Made by a program: the position numbers and the translations under genes
From: Desulfobacterales bacterium
Lineage (GTDB): Bacteria; Desulfobacterota; Desulfobacteria; Desulfobacterales; BuS5
Direction of reading: 5' to 3'
Length of the DNA stretch: 8,615 bases
NCBI GenBank assembly: GCA_016735355.1
Contig: JAERRQ010000076.1
Span: forward strand, 1-8,615
Shown: positions 1-4,815 of the stretch, one piece after another
Position numbering within the stretch: the stretch's first letter is position 1
Layout: every line of letters starts with the position of its first letter
Notes under the pieces: generated by a model
The model's database searches: none
The model's input: the letters and a program-made list of their open reading frames with translations, nothing else
Told to the model about the DNA's origin: nothing

Positions 1-392
1 GCCAAAACACCCAGCAAAAAAAGGGGAGCGTCGCCGGCAAATGTTTTGCCGATATCCTTGGTTGGCAGCAAATGGAAAAAATATGCGATAACAGGCATTA
101 AAATACCAACCAGGCCAATGGGCATGGCTTCAGTTGCAAAATAAATTATTGCCATGGGAATCATGGCGAGTACAAGTTTGGTCTTCCATGCTGCATGCCA
201 CATATCATCTGCTATGCCCAAGTCGATCATTTTTTGGCCAAAGCCCTCTTCCTTCATAAGCTTTAATATACTTTCCGGAACAGGAATAATAAAACCTACA
301 ATAATGAAAAGTGCCGCTCCTATGGCGATCCAAAGGAGTTTGTTTGCTAAAATCCCGCTTTTTTCTAGGTCATGACCTGAATCATGGCTCAT
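1..392 (-). CDS. DASS/SLC13-type anion (sulfate/dicarboxylate) permease, N-terminal part
   Basis: Partial gene: 130 codons are visible from the ATG (390-392) to the window edge, with no stop. After a hydrophilic start (MSHDSGHD, acidic and histidine-rich) come hydrophobic segments at about residues 21-39, 73-87 and 91-108. The stretch ATEAMPIGLVGILMP (about 86-100), followed by IGKTFAGDAPLFLLGVFG (about 114-131), is the pattern I associate with sodium/anion symporters of the DASS (SLC13) family in the inner membrane. The substrate (sulfate, dicarboxylate or other) cannot be read from this part. The start is supported by AGGAGG (complement of 400-405) 7 bases upstream. The promoter region contains dispersed repeat copy A. 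Family assignment is from recognition of the N-terminal motif only. Confidence 0.72.
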   Translation of the reverse strand, partial: MSHDSGHDLEKSGILANKLLWIAIGAALFIIVGFIIPVPESILKLMKEEGFGQKMIDLGIADDMWHAAWKTKLVLAMIPMAIIYFATEAMPIGLVGILMPVIAYFFHLLPTKDIGKTFAGDAPLFLLGVL

Positions 393-425
393 AAAAAATC
401 CTCCTGTTTGTGATAGATTTCCAAG

Positions 426-531
426 TAAATAATTTCACTGCGTTATCGGTGGTCGAACTAGTATAGTTCAATACGTCTGCCTGCCTCTGACATTGTGCCA
501 AATTTTAAAATCGGATAATTACCTGAAAATC
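426..531. repeat. Dispersed palindromic repeat, copy A
   Basis: The left arm (426-450) matches 1985-2009 at 24 of 25 bases and the right arm (493-531) matches 2067-2105 at 36 of 39 bases. The centre differs in sequence and length but in both copies holds a 6-bp hairpin with a 3-base loop. Here it is GAACTA (455-460), loop GTA, TAGTTC (464-469). Copy A is 106 bp and copy B 121 bp. It lies 34 bp upstream of the transporter start, so it may carry or interrupt its promoter. It has no coding capacity, which suggests a REP- or MITE-like family. Between this repeat and the dodecin terminator (532-679) the sequence is AT-rich and I see no gene. Confidence 0.75.
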
Positions 532-600
532 ATAGATAAAATAATTTTACTGAAAAGATATTATTAAACTAATGATTATCTCAAAAAGCAGCTTACATGT

Positions 601-623
601 CAATTGCTTAAATAGGGCAATTG
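601..623. repeat. Short perfect inverted repeat CAATTGC/GCAATTG
   Basis: CAATTGC at 601-607 is the reverse complement of GCAATTG at 617-623, with a 9-base spacer. The same CAATTGC also recurs directly at 618-624. It lies in the gene-free stretch between the transporter start and the dodecin terminator. It could be an operator or a weak hairpin, and nothing further supports either. Confidence 0.3.
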
Positions 624-679
624 CATCAAAAAGTATCAGAGATTGGAAAGTTATTCAAAATAACATATAAGCAAAAAAA

Positions 680-704
680 GGGGGGAGAGGGGGAAGGGGG
701 GGGG
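680..704. other. G-rich polypurine tract with quadruplex potential
   Basis: Within 25 bases the plus strand has runs of six G (680-685), five G (689-693) and nine G (696-704), separated only by A or AGA, and is preceded by seven A. The 9-G run can supply two G runs, so four runs of at least three G are present, which meets the usual G-quadruplex pattern. In the dodecin transcript (minus strand) the same tract is a C- and T-rich, A-free stretch just after the terminator hairpin. Confidence 0.7.
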
Positions 705-710
705 TAAAAC

Positions 711-765
711 AATTACGCAAAACCTGGTGAAATAAAGCAATCATCAGGCTTTTCATAGCGTAATT
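711..765 (-). terminator. Extended hairpin terminator of the dodecin gene
   Basis: The hairpin is directly adjacent to the dodecin stop codon (766-768). The outer stem AATTACGC (711-718) pairs perfectly with GCGTAATT (758-765). Inside it AAAA (719-722) can pair with TTTT (750-753). The inner stem CCTGGTGA (723-730) pairs with TCATCAGG (741-748) with one mismatch. Read on the minus strand the inner stem is followed by TTTTGC, and the full structure by GTTTT and then a C-rich tract ending in seven T. This fits a strong intrinsic terminator, perhaps reinforced by the unstructured C-rich RNA, a type of sequence that Rho can bind. The structure is nearly symmetrical, so it may also act on plus-strand transcription. 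Confidence 0.65.
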
Positions 766-978
766 TTAGTCCGCTACATATTTAAATGAAAGGCTGACTT
801 TGGCCCGGTAGGCCGTAACCTTTCCATTTTCAATCTTCATATCCAGTTCTGTAACTTCGGCAACTCTCAAATCCTTAAGTGATTTAGCTGCTGTTTCCAC
901 TGCTGCCTTTGCGGCATCTCCAAAGGAAACATCGCTGGTTCCCACAACCTCAATTATTTTATAAACGCTGTTACTCAT
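766..978 (-). CDS. Dodecin family protein (tryptophan-less, SecE2/calcium-dodecin-like)
   Basis: A 70-residue protein of the full family length. Dodecins are small beta-alpha-beta-beta proteins that assemble into hollow dodecamers, and many bind flavins. The opening SVYKIIEVVGTS (4-15) and the helix DAAKAAVETAAKSL (21-34) are typical. In flavin-binding dodecins the helix is followed by a strand with Trp-Phe-Glu-Val; here the aligned residues are Val39-Ala40-Glu41-Val42, so the flavin-stacking tryptophan is missing. The DLRVAEV...ELDM pattern resembles the mycobacterial Rv0379 (SecE2) type described as a calcium dodecin, so the ligand may not be flavin. The start is set by AGGAGG (985-990) 6 bases upstream. 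It is monocistronic, with a hairpin at its stop codon, and diverges from the CBS gene. Confidence 0.93.
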   Translation of the reverse strand: MSNSVYKIIEVVGTSDVSFGDAAKAAVETAAKSLKDLRVAEVTELDMKIENGKVTAYRAKVSLSFKYVAD

Positions 979-996
979 AATCGACCTCCTTTTTTT

Positions 997-1076
997 ATTA
1001 ATTATTTCAATTGATATAATTAATTATTTCCAGCAGGTTTGCTCCCCCCCCCCAGAATATTAAAAATCGCAAACCT
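997..1076 (-). promoter_or_regulatory. Dodecin leader: spaced direct repeats and an inverted repeat enclosing G10
   Basis: Two elements are visible. First, the 12-mer ATTAATTATTTC occurs at 997-1008 and again at 1019-1030, exactly 22 bp apart (about two helical turns), close upstream of the dodecin start. Second, AGGTTTGC (1035-1042) and GCAAACCT (1069-1076) form a perfect 8-bp inverted repeat. Its 26-base spacer contains a run of ten C (1044-1053), which is G10 in the dodecin sense. These may be operator sites, a leader hairpin, or a length-variable homopolymer that tunes expression. The direct evidence is only the repeats themselves. Confidence 0.45.
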
Positions 1077-1222
1077 TCAACAAATAAGCCCGAATATTTT
1101 AATAACAAATAGCATTATGTAACAAATGAGTATAATAGAATTAAAAAGCTTAGGATTAAAAAGTTATAAATTATATTTATATAATTGAAATGTATTGTCA
1201 ATAGAGAAAAAAATTCATTTTT

Positions 1223-1295
1223 ATGGGTTATTTCGCCCATGGTACGGGTATACATCTCGAACCGGCCCAAAGGGCTGCATCTATTTCCTGCATCT
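1223..1295 (+). promoter_or_regulatory. GC-rich foldable patch in the CBS-gene leader
   Basis: In otherwise AT-rich DNA, ATGGG (1223-1227) pairs with CCCAT (1236-1240). CGGCCC (1263-1268) pairs with GGGCTG (1272-1277) around an AAA loop, with one G-U pair. The octamer CTGCATCT occurs directly at 1275-1282 and 1288-1295. A T7 run follows at about 1301-1307 but not directly after a stem. The patch lies about 125-200 bases upstream of the CBS start and could be a structured 5' leader. It matches no riboswitch class I recognise. Confidence 0.3.
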
Positions 1296-1420
1296 TACGA
1301 TTTTTTTGATAAAATTTTATTGTATGCTTTCCAATTTTATTATAACCTCTTCATATCAAAAGGTATGCTCCTGGGAATAAGGGCTTCTTACAAATTTTTA
1401 AATCTTGAGAGGAGGTTATT

Positions 1421-1975
1421 ATGAAAAATATTACCGTAAAGGATCTTATGGTGCCGCTTACCGGATTTGTCAGCGTTTCAGAGGATGATTCTTTGTTTGA
1501 TGCTGTTCAAGCTTTGGAGGAGGCGTTTGACACTCATGACGGAATAAAAACTCATCGCAGGGCTGTTCTTGTTTCCGGTAAAGATGGACAAGTAGTAGGC
1601 AAGGTCAGTCAGTTGGACATCATCAGAGCATTGGAACCTAAATATGATCAGATGGATGATTCTCGCGCAATGGCCCGTTTCGGCTTTAACCCAAAATTTA
1701 TAAGTAACATGTTAAAAGAGTTTAATCTCTGGAACAAACCTTTGAATGAGATCTGCCAAAAAGCGACCCATATTAAAGTTAAACAGTTTATGTATACGCT
1801 TACCGAGGGAGAATATGTTGATCAGGACGCCCCTATAGATAAAGCCATCCACCAGTTGATTATAGGCTCGCGTCAGTCTCTCCTTGTTACAAAAGAGAAA
1901 GCGATTATAGGTATTCTTCGATCGACAGATGTCTTTAAAGAAGTTTGCAACAGAATCAAGGAATGTCAAATATAG
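1421..1975 (+). CDS. CBS-domain pair protein
   Basis: 184 residues with two CBS motifs forming one Bateman module and no other domain. CBS1 spans about 5-75 (VKDLMVPL at the start, then GKVSQLDIIRAL) and CBS2 about 118-178 (VKQFM, then GILRSTDVFKEV). Both carry the Ser/Thr-x-x-Asp ribose-binding signature of nucleotide-binding CBS sites: SQLD at 63-66 and RSTD at 167-170 (Ser168/Thr169-Asp170). A linker of about 40 residues between the motifs is longer than usual. Such stand-alone proteins usually sense adenine nucleotides and act on a partner, which is not identifiable here. The start is supported by AGGAGG (1410-1415) 5 bases upstream. It is the only plus-strand gene in the window and is followed within 10 bp by dispersed repeat copy B. 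Confidence 0.9.
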   Translation: MKNITVKDLMVPLTGFVSVSEDDSLFDAVQALEEAFDTHDGIKTHRRAVLVSGKDGQVVGKVSQLDIIRALEPKYDQMDDSRAMARFGFNPKFISNMLKEFNLWNKPLNEICQKATHIKVKQFMYTLTEGEYVDQDAPIDKAIHQLIIGSRQSLLVTKEKAIIGILRSTDVFKEVCNRIKECQI

Positions 1976-1984
1976 ATTGCCACA

Positions 1985-2105
1985 TAAATAATTTCACTGC
2001 TTTATCGGTCAAAACCTCAGGTCGACGTACTGCCAGTACGCCTCCCTCAGGTTTTTGCCTCTATCCTTGTGCCCAATTTTAAAATCGGGTAATTGCCTGA
2101 AAATC
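1985..2105. repeat. Dispersed palindromic repeat, copy B (possible terminator of the CBS gene)
   Basis: Second copy of the element at 426-531, in the same orientation and starting 10 bp after the CBS stop codon. The centre is an extended hairpin. AAAACCTCAGG (2011-2021) pairs with CCTCAGGTTTT (2045-2055) with one mismatch, and inside it CGTACT (2026-2031), loop GCC, pairs with AGTACG (2035-2040). The outer stem ends in a T run, so it could end transcription of the CBS gene and, being nearly symmetrical, also of the regulator converging from the right. The arms flanking the hairpin are well conserved between copies while the hairpin sequence is not. Confidence 0.75.
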
Positions 2106-2249
2106 TATATAAATGCCGTACATTAAAAACAGGACTTGCTATAGATGCTTTATTCTGTGGTATTGATCAGGGTTGTACCTGCGTGACAGGGCATTATCGA
2201 CAGAAGGGTTATAGGACGGATCAGGAACATTTAAAATTCCGAAAGCACA

Positions 2250-2340
2250 TCCTGCCTTAAACTTGTTGGATAGCTCTTGCCTGACATGCTATGCCACAAA
2301 AGAGCGCTCTCCGTTCACAAGTTCTCTAAAAAAGGCAGGA
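2250..2340. repeat. Nested inverted repeat, possible structured RNA or cruciform
   Basis: Three perfect stems are nested. TCCTGCCTT (2250-2258) pairs with AAGGCAGGA (2332-2340), AACTTGT (2260-2266) with ACAAGTT (2317-2323), and GCTCTT (2273-2278) with AAGAGC (2300-2305), giving 22 base pairs around a 21-base loop. The right side also holds the self-palindrome AGAGCGCTCT (2301-2310). No T run follows on either strand, so it is not an ordinary terminator. Confidence 0.45.
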
Positions 2341-2347
2341 CTAACTA

Positions 2348-2386
2348 TATTAACAAAGTGGTTGGCCGTATTAACAAAGTGGTTGG
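2348..2386. repeat. Tandem duplication of 18 bp, period 21
   Basis: TATTAACAAAGTGGTTGG occurs at 2348-2365 and again, without mismatch, at 2369-2386. The period of 21 keeps any reading frame. It lies just downstream of the regulator gene in the convergent intergenic region. Confidence 0.85.
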
Positions 2387-2435
2387 ATTCGCATATTTAT
2401 CCCAGTTGTTGAAATCTCCCACCAGATTAATTGAT

Positions 2436-3143
2436 TTAGCTGAATTTACCTCCCTGGGAACATTGATTTTTTAAAACTTTTTCTATATCCACAAGGCCTA
2501 TCCAGGCAGCGTATCTCAATAACCCGGCATTAGTTCCTATATTAAGTTTTTTCATGATATTCATTCTGTGATTTTCGACCGTCTCGGGATTTGCAGCATG
2601 TTTTACCGCGATTTCTTTAATGGATTTTTTTTCTGCCAGATGACGCAGAATATGTTGTTCAATTCGAGAAAGCTTGTCGTAGTTTCTCCCTTCCAATCCG
2701 TAATTCTCTTGATCTGATATCAAGATACTTTTTACCAGTTGATGAGAAAGAGATTCGTCAAGAAAATACTCCCCCATTGAAACAGCTTTTAAGCATTTAG
2801 CAAGTTGGTCAGAAAGTGAGTCTTTTAGCAGATATCCTGTTGCTCCAGCTTTAAATGCTGTGGTTATATAATTATACCTGCTGTAATTACACAGCATTAC
2901 ACTACGAATACCCTTGAAGTCGGTATATAGTTGCTCGATAAGGTATATGCCGCTCTGATCAGGCAAATCCCAGTCCGTGAGCACCATGTCAGGGCGTAGC
3001 TCTTCCGCTTTCATGTTTCCTTCAAAGATGTTTGTCGCCTCTCCAACCAGATCAAATTCCGGGTTACCCGACAAAAACAATTTTAAATCATTTCTAAAGG
3101 CAGACTGATTATCAATAATAAGAACTGTTTTTCTTGCATTCAT
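2436..3143 (-). CDS. NarL/FixJ-family response regulator with altered receiver domain
   Basis: 235 residues: receiver domain (about 5-120), linker, LuxR/GerE-type helix-turn-helix (about 157-222). The phosphoacceptor Asp57 (LTDWDLPD) and Lys107 (LLKD) are kept. The second acidic metal ligand is Asn12 (IIDNQ instead of the usual DD), and the Ser/Thr switch position is Cys85 (VMLCNYS). The DNA-binding domain has lost the usual TPRE start (SRIE) but keeps the recognition helix TVENHRMNIMKKL, almost identical to the canonical regulator at 4138-4815. Phosphorylation may therefore be weak or absent while DNA binding is retained. AAGGGG lies just before the ATG. It starts 57 bp after the 89-aa orphan and is probably cotranscribed with it. 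No cognate kinase is directly adjacent. Confidence 0.93.
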   Translation of the reverse strand: MNARKTVLIIDNQSAFRNDLKLFLSGNPEFDLVGEATNIFEGNMKAEELRPDMVLTDWDLPDQSGIYLIEQLYTDFKGIRSVMLCNYSRYNYITTAFKAGATGYLLKDSLSDQLAKCLKAVSMGEYFLDESLSHQLVKSILISDQENYGLEGRNYDKLSRIEQHILRHLAEKKSIKEIAVKHAANPETVENHRMNIMKKLNIGTNAGLLRYAAWIGLVDIEKVLKNQCSQGGKFS

Positions 3144-3200
3144 TACTCACCCCTTCCAGGTTGACCAGAAGGAAAAATAATTTTATGAAATTTCAAGAAA

Positions 3201-3470
3201 TTATTGAGGTTTCTCACGAGATAAATTCGGCAAAAAATATTTATGCCCAGAGCCTGATTCCAAAGATGCTTTGATTAATTGAAGTGTACAATAATCGAGT
3301 TCAAATTCATTCCACCCCAGCAAATTGAGCCGCATATTTAATGTTTTAAGATTGATATAGGGATCTTCTCTAATGGCAGTTTCCAGATTCCTGATATACG
3401 TCGGAATGGCTTTGAATTTCAGCCCTTTTTTTGCCAATTTCTCTACCATGATTGCTTCAGGCTCTTCCAT
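3201..3470 (-). CDS. Conserved-looking small protein of unknown function (89 aa)
   Basis: I do not recognise a named family. The protein is charged, has no signal peptide or membrane segment, and is probably mostly helical. Notable stretches are KKGLKFKAIPTYIRNLE (14-30), DPYINLKTLNMRLNLLGW (36-53) and ELDYCTLQLI (57-66). The spaced leucines and the LGW-x-EFELDY segment look like a compact helical domain under selection, perhaps a protein-protein interaction module. AAGGA lies 7 bases before the ATG (3468-3470). It sits between the STAS-like gene and the altered NarL-type regulator in a leftward series and may act in the same circuit (inference from position only). The leader contains an exceptional hairpin at 3483-3529 and a G7 run in the gene sense. 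Confidence 0.7.
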   Translation of the reverse strand: MEEPEAIMVEKLAKKGLKFKAIPTYIRNLETAIREDPYINLKTLNMRLNLLGWNEFELDYCTLQLIKASLESGSGHKYFLPNLSREKPQ

Positions 3471-3482
3471 AATTTATTCCTT

Positions 3483-3529
3483 AAGATCTGCAATAAAATA
3501 AGTGTTGCCTTAATTTTATTGCAGATCTT
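3483..3529 (-). promoter_or_regulatory. Perfect 17-bp stem-loop abutting the ribosome binding site of the 89-aa gene
   Basis: AAGATCTGCAATAAAAT (3483-3499) is the exact reverse complement of ATTTTATTGCAGATCTT (3513-3529), with a 13-base loop. In the minus-strand transcript the 3' arm ends directly against the AAGGA ribosome binding site. The 5' arm is preceded by seven G (3530-3536 on the complement). No T run follows, so it is unlikely to be a terminator of the upstream STAS-like gene. It could control translation or mRNA stability, or be a protein-binding palindrome containing the AGATCT core. Confidence 0.7.
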
Positions 3530-3592
3530 CCCCCCCTTTATGCAAGTCGGGATGATTTTGAGCTTAATTTATTACAATTAACAAGACCAAAA

Positions 3593-3898
3593 TTAGCAAG
3601 ACAAGGCTTGAATATGTTTGTTGTTTCTCGGTACCAGTCCTGAAGCTTCATCCCCGGTAAGCAAAAGCAAAGGAGAATCCCCTCTAAAGAAGTCAAGATT
3701 GCTAAGGAATACATCCCGGCCGAATGGAAGTATCCGCTTCAGGCAGCTTGTGTGCACAAAAATTTTTGATACAGCATCGGTACTTTCCTTTAAAAAATTT
3801 ATAAGTTCAAATGCAGATGTGCCGTCAAAATCACCAAAAAGTTTTATATGAATATTTTCACTATTTCTGTAAATGGAAAATTTAAAATTTGATGCCAT
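3593..3898 (-). CDS. Small STAS-like (anti-sigma-antagonist-like) protein
   Basis: 101 residues, the length of a single STAS domain. The alternation fits: strands at about 5-10 and 15-22, the typical GDFDGTSAFELINFLK (22-37) turn and helix, a strand KIFVHTSCL (45-53), helix PFGRDVFLSNL (58-68), and a strand PLLLLTGD (76-83). In anti-sigma factor antagonists the second helix begins with a phosphorylatable DSSG; here the matching place reads PFGRD without serine, so regulation by a serine kinase of the usual type is unlikely. The assignment rests on pattern only and could be wrong. The start is supported by AGGAGG (3909-3914) 10 bases upstream. It lies 239 bp after the regulator gene and 122 bp before the orphan gene, so it may have its own promoter in 3899-4137. 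Confidence 0.6.
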   Translation of the reverse strand: MASNFKFSIYRNSENIHIKLFGDFDGTSAFELINFLKESTDAVSKIFVHTSCLKRILPFGRDVFLSNLDFFRGDSPLLLLTGDEASGLVPRNNKHIQALSC

Positions 3899-4046
3899 TT
3901 TGTATTCCCCTCCTATTATTTTGATGATCCATTTAACTCAATATTGACCCAAATCTTCAGGCAATTCTAATTACCCGCAAATTTACTTCAAAATTACTTT
4001 CTCTTATTTTGCAAGGAGTGTAAATAGATATGATGGTTCATTTTAG

Positions 4047-4062
4047 TAGGGGAATCTCCCTA
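4047..4062. promoter_or_regulatory. Dyad TAGGG-N6-CCCTA, candidate regulator binding site
   Basis: TAGGG (4047-4051) and CCCTA (4058-4062) are inverted around six bases, giving a 16-bp dyad in the gene-free stretch upstream of the STAS-like gene. NarL-family regulators commonly bind short inverted heptamer-like sites, so this is a candidate operator for one of the two regulators in the window. An overlapping hairpin CTCCC (4056-4060)/GGGAG (4068-4072) is an alternative reading. The rest of 3899-4137 shows no clear promoter and no gene; a run of eight G at 4119-4126 follows the regulator stop. Confidence 0.3.
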
Positions 4063-4137
4063 TAAGCGGGAGGGTGTCATTGGGAAACTTACAAAATAAT
4101 CCACGAATCACAGCTTTAGGGGGGGGTTGAATGTATT

Positions 4138-4815
4138 TTATCCTTTCCAGATTTCCACATCAATCAGCCCCAGCCTTGCCGCATAACGTACAAGTTCCAG
4201 AGTACTGTGGATATCCAGTTTATTCATAATATTGGTTCTGTGATTTTCTACTGTTTTAGGACTTATGAAAAGTTTTTCGGCAATTACCTTACTCGAAAGC
4301 CCTTCTGCCACAAACCGCATTACCTCCTGTTCACGAGGCGTAAGGCTGCCATAGCTGGCATCTGTAATTTTAGCTTCTTTATCTTCTGATTTAATAAGGT
4401 TTCTGATCACCTGGGGAGAAAGCGAGGTATCCAGAAAATACTCATTCCTTGAAATGGCATCAAGGCCTTCAACCAGTTTTTCTGCAGCCGACTCTTTTAC
4501 AAGATATCCTTTTGCGCCGGCCTTGAATGCTTCTGTGATATAATCGATTTTGGAATGCATGCTGAGTATCATTATGCATGTTCCGGGAAATTTTGCCATT
4601 ATTTCACGGGTAATTTCAATCCCGGATTTATCCGGAAGGGAGAGATCCATAATAACAAGTTCGGGATTCATTTTTTCAGCATACCTTATTCCTTCGAAAC
4701 CATTTTTAGCCTCAGCTATAATTTCAAATTTGGAATGCCGTGATAAAATTGATTTAAGACCTTCTATAAAGAGGGGATGATCATCTACAATCATGACGGT
4801 TTTTTTTTCAGCCAT
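4138..4815 (-). CDS. NarL/FixJ-family response regulator (canonical), partner of the overlapping kinase
   Basis: 225 residues from the chosen start: receiver (about 5-120) followed by a LuxR/GerE helix-turn-helix (about 152-215). All receiver residues are present: Asp11-Asp12 (IVDDHP), phosphoacceptor Asp57 (IMDLSLPD), Ser85 (ILSMHS) and Lys107 (LVKE). The DNA-binding part has the textbook LTPREQEV start and recognition helix TVENHRTNIMNKL. It is thus a phosphorylation-controlled transcription factor. I prefer the ATG at 4813-4815: the sequence GAGGAG lies 7 bases upstream of it, but only 1 base from the alternative ATG at 4819-4821 (two residues longer). This start overlaps the kinase gene by 8 bases (ATGGCTGA), indicating translational coupling. 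The numbering then matches the second regulator position by position. Eight G follow the gene on the plus strand (4119-4126). Confidence 0.96.
   Translation of the reverse strand: MAEKKTVMIVDDHPLFIEGLKSILSRHSKFEIIAEAKNGFEGIRYAEKMNPELVIMDLSLPDKSGIEITREIMAKFPGTCIMILSMHSKIDYITEAFKAGAKGYLVKESAAEKLVEGLDAISRNEYFLDTSLSPQVIRNLIKSEDKEAKITDASYGSLTPREQEVMRFVAEGLSSKVIAEKLFISPKTVENHRTNIMNKLDIHSTLELVRYAARLGLIDVEIWKG

Larger units (their letters stand above)
979..1420. other. Divergent intergenic region between the dodecin and CBS genes
   Basis: 442 bp without a supported gene. The part near dodecin (979-1076) holds direct repeats and an inverted repeat around a C10 tract. The middle (about 1080-1222) is very AT-rich and presumably contains the divergent promoters, but no -35/-10 pair is good enough to place. 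The part from 1223 is the probable leader of the CBS gene and includes a short GC-rich foldable patch. Open frames exist here on the plus strand (for example 1185-1424), but they lack a ribosome binding site and recognisable sequence, and the longest overlaps the CBS start. Confidence 0.6.
2106..2435. other. Convergent intergenic stretch without a supported gene
   Basis: 330 bp between repeat copy B and the end of the minus-strand regulator gene. It contains a nested inverted repeat (2250-2340) and a tandem duplication (2348-2386). Short open frames exist on both strands (for example a minus frame of about 49 codons ending near 2140 and a plus frame at 2277-2474), but none has a ribosome binding site or a family I recognise. 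It may be the remnant of a degraded mobile element or gene. Confidence 0.5.

Noticed and set aside
154..375. Plus-strand frame opposite the transporter gene
   Set aside because: Shadow of the minus-strand permease, whose frame, ribosome binding site and family motif are clear.
1185..1424. Plus-strand open frames of 79 and 61 codons in the dodecin-CBS gap
   Set aside because: No ribosome binding site, no recognisable motif, a composition following the AT-rich DNA, and the longer one runs into the well-supported CBS start.
2138..2287. Minus-strand frame of about 49 codons that reads like protein
   Set aside because: It has no start codon with a ribosome binding site and no recognised family. 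At most it is a gene remnant.
2277..2474. Plus-strand open frame of 65 codons with a repeated INKVVG
   Set aside because: The peptide repeat simply follows from the 21-bp tandem duplication, the end overlaps the regulator gene on the other strand, and no ribosome binding site is present.
4021..4066. Tiny plus-strand frame of 11 codons after AAGGAG (ATG at 4031)
   Set aside because: Too short to support, and it overlaps the dyad, which explains the sequence at least as well.
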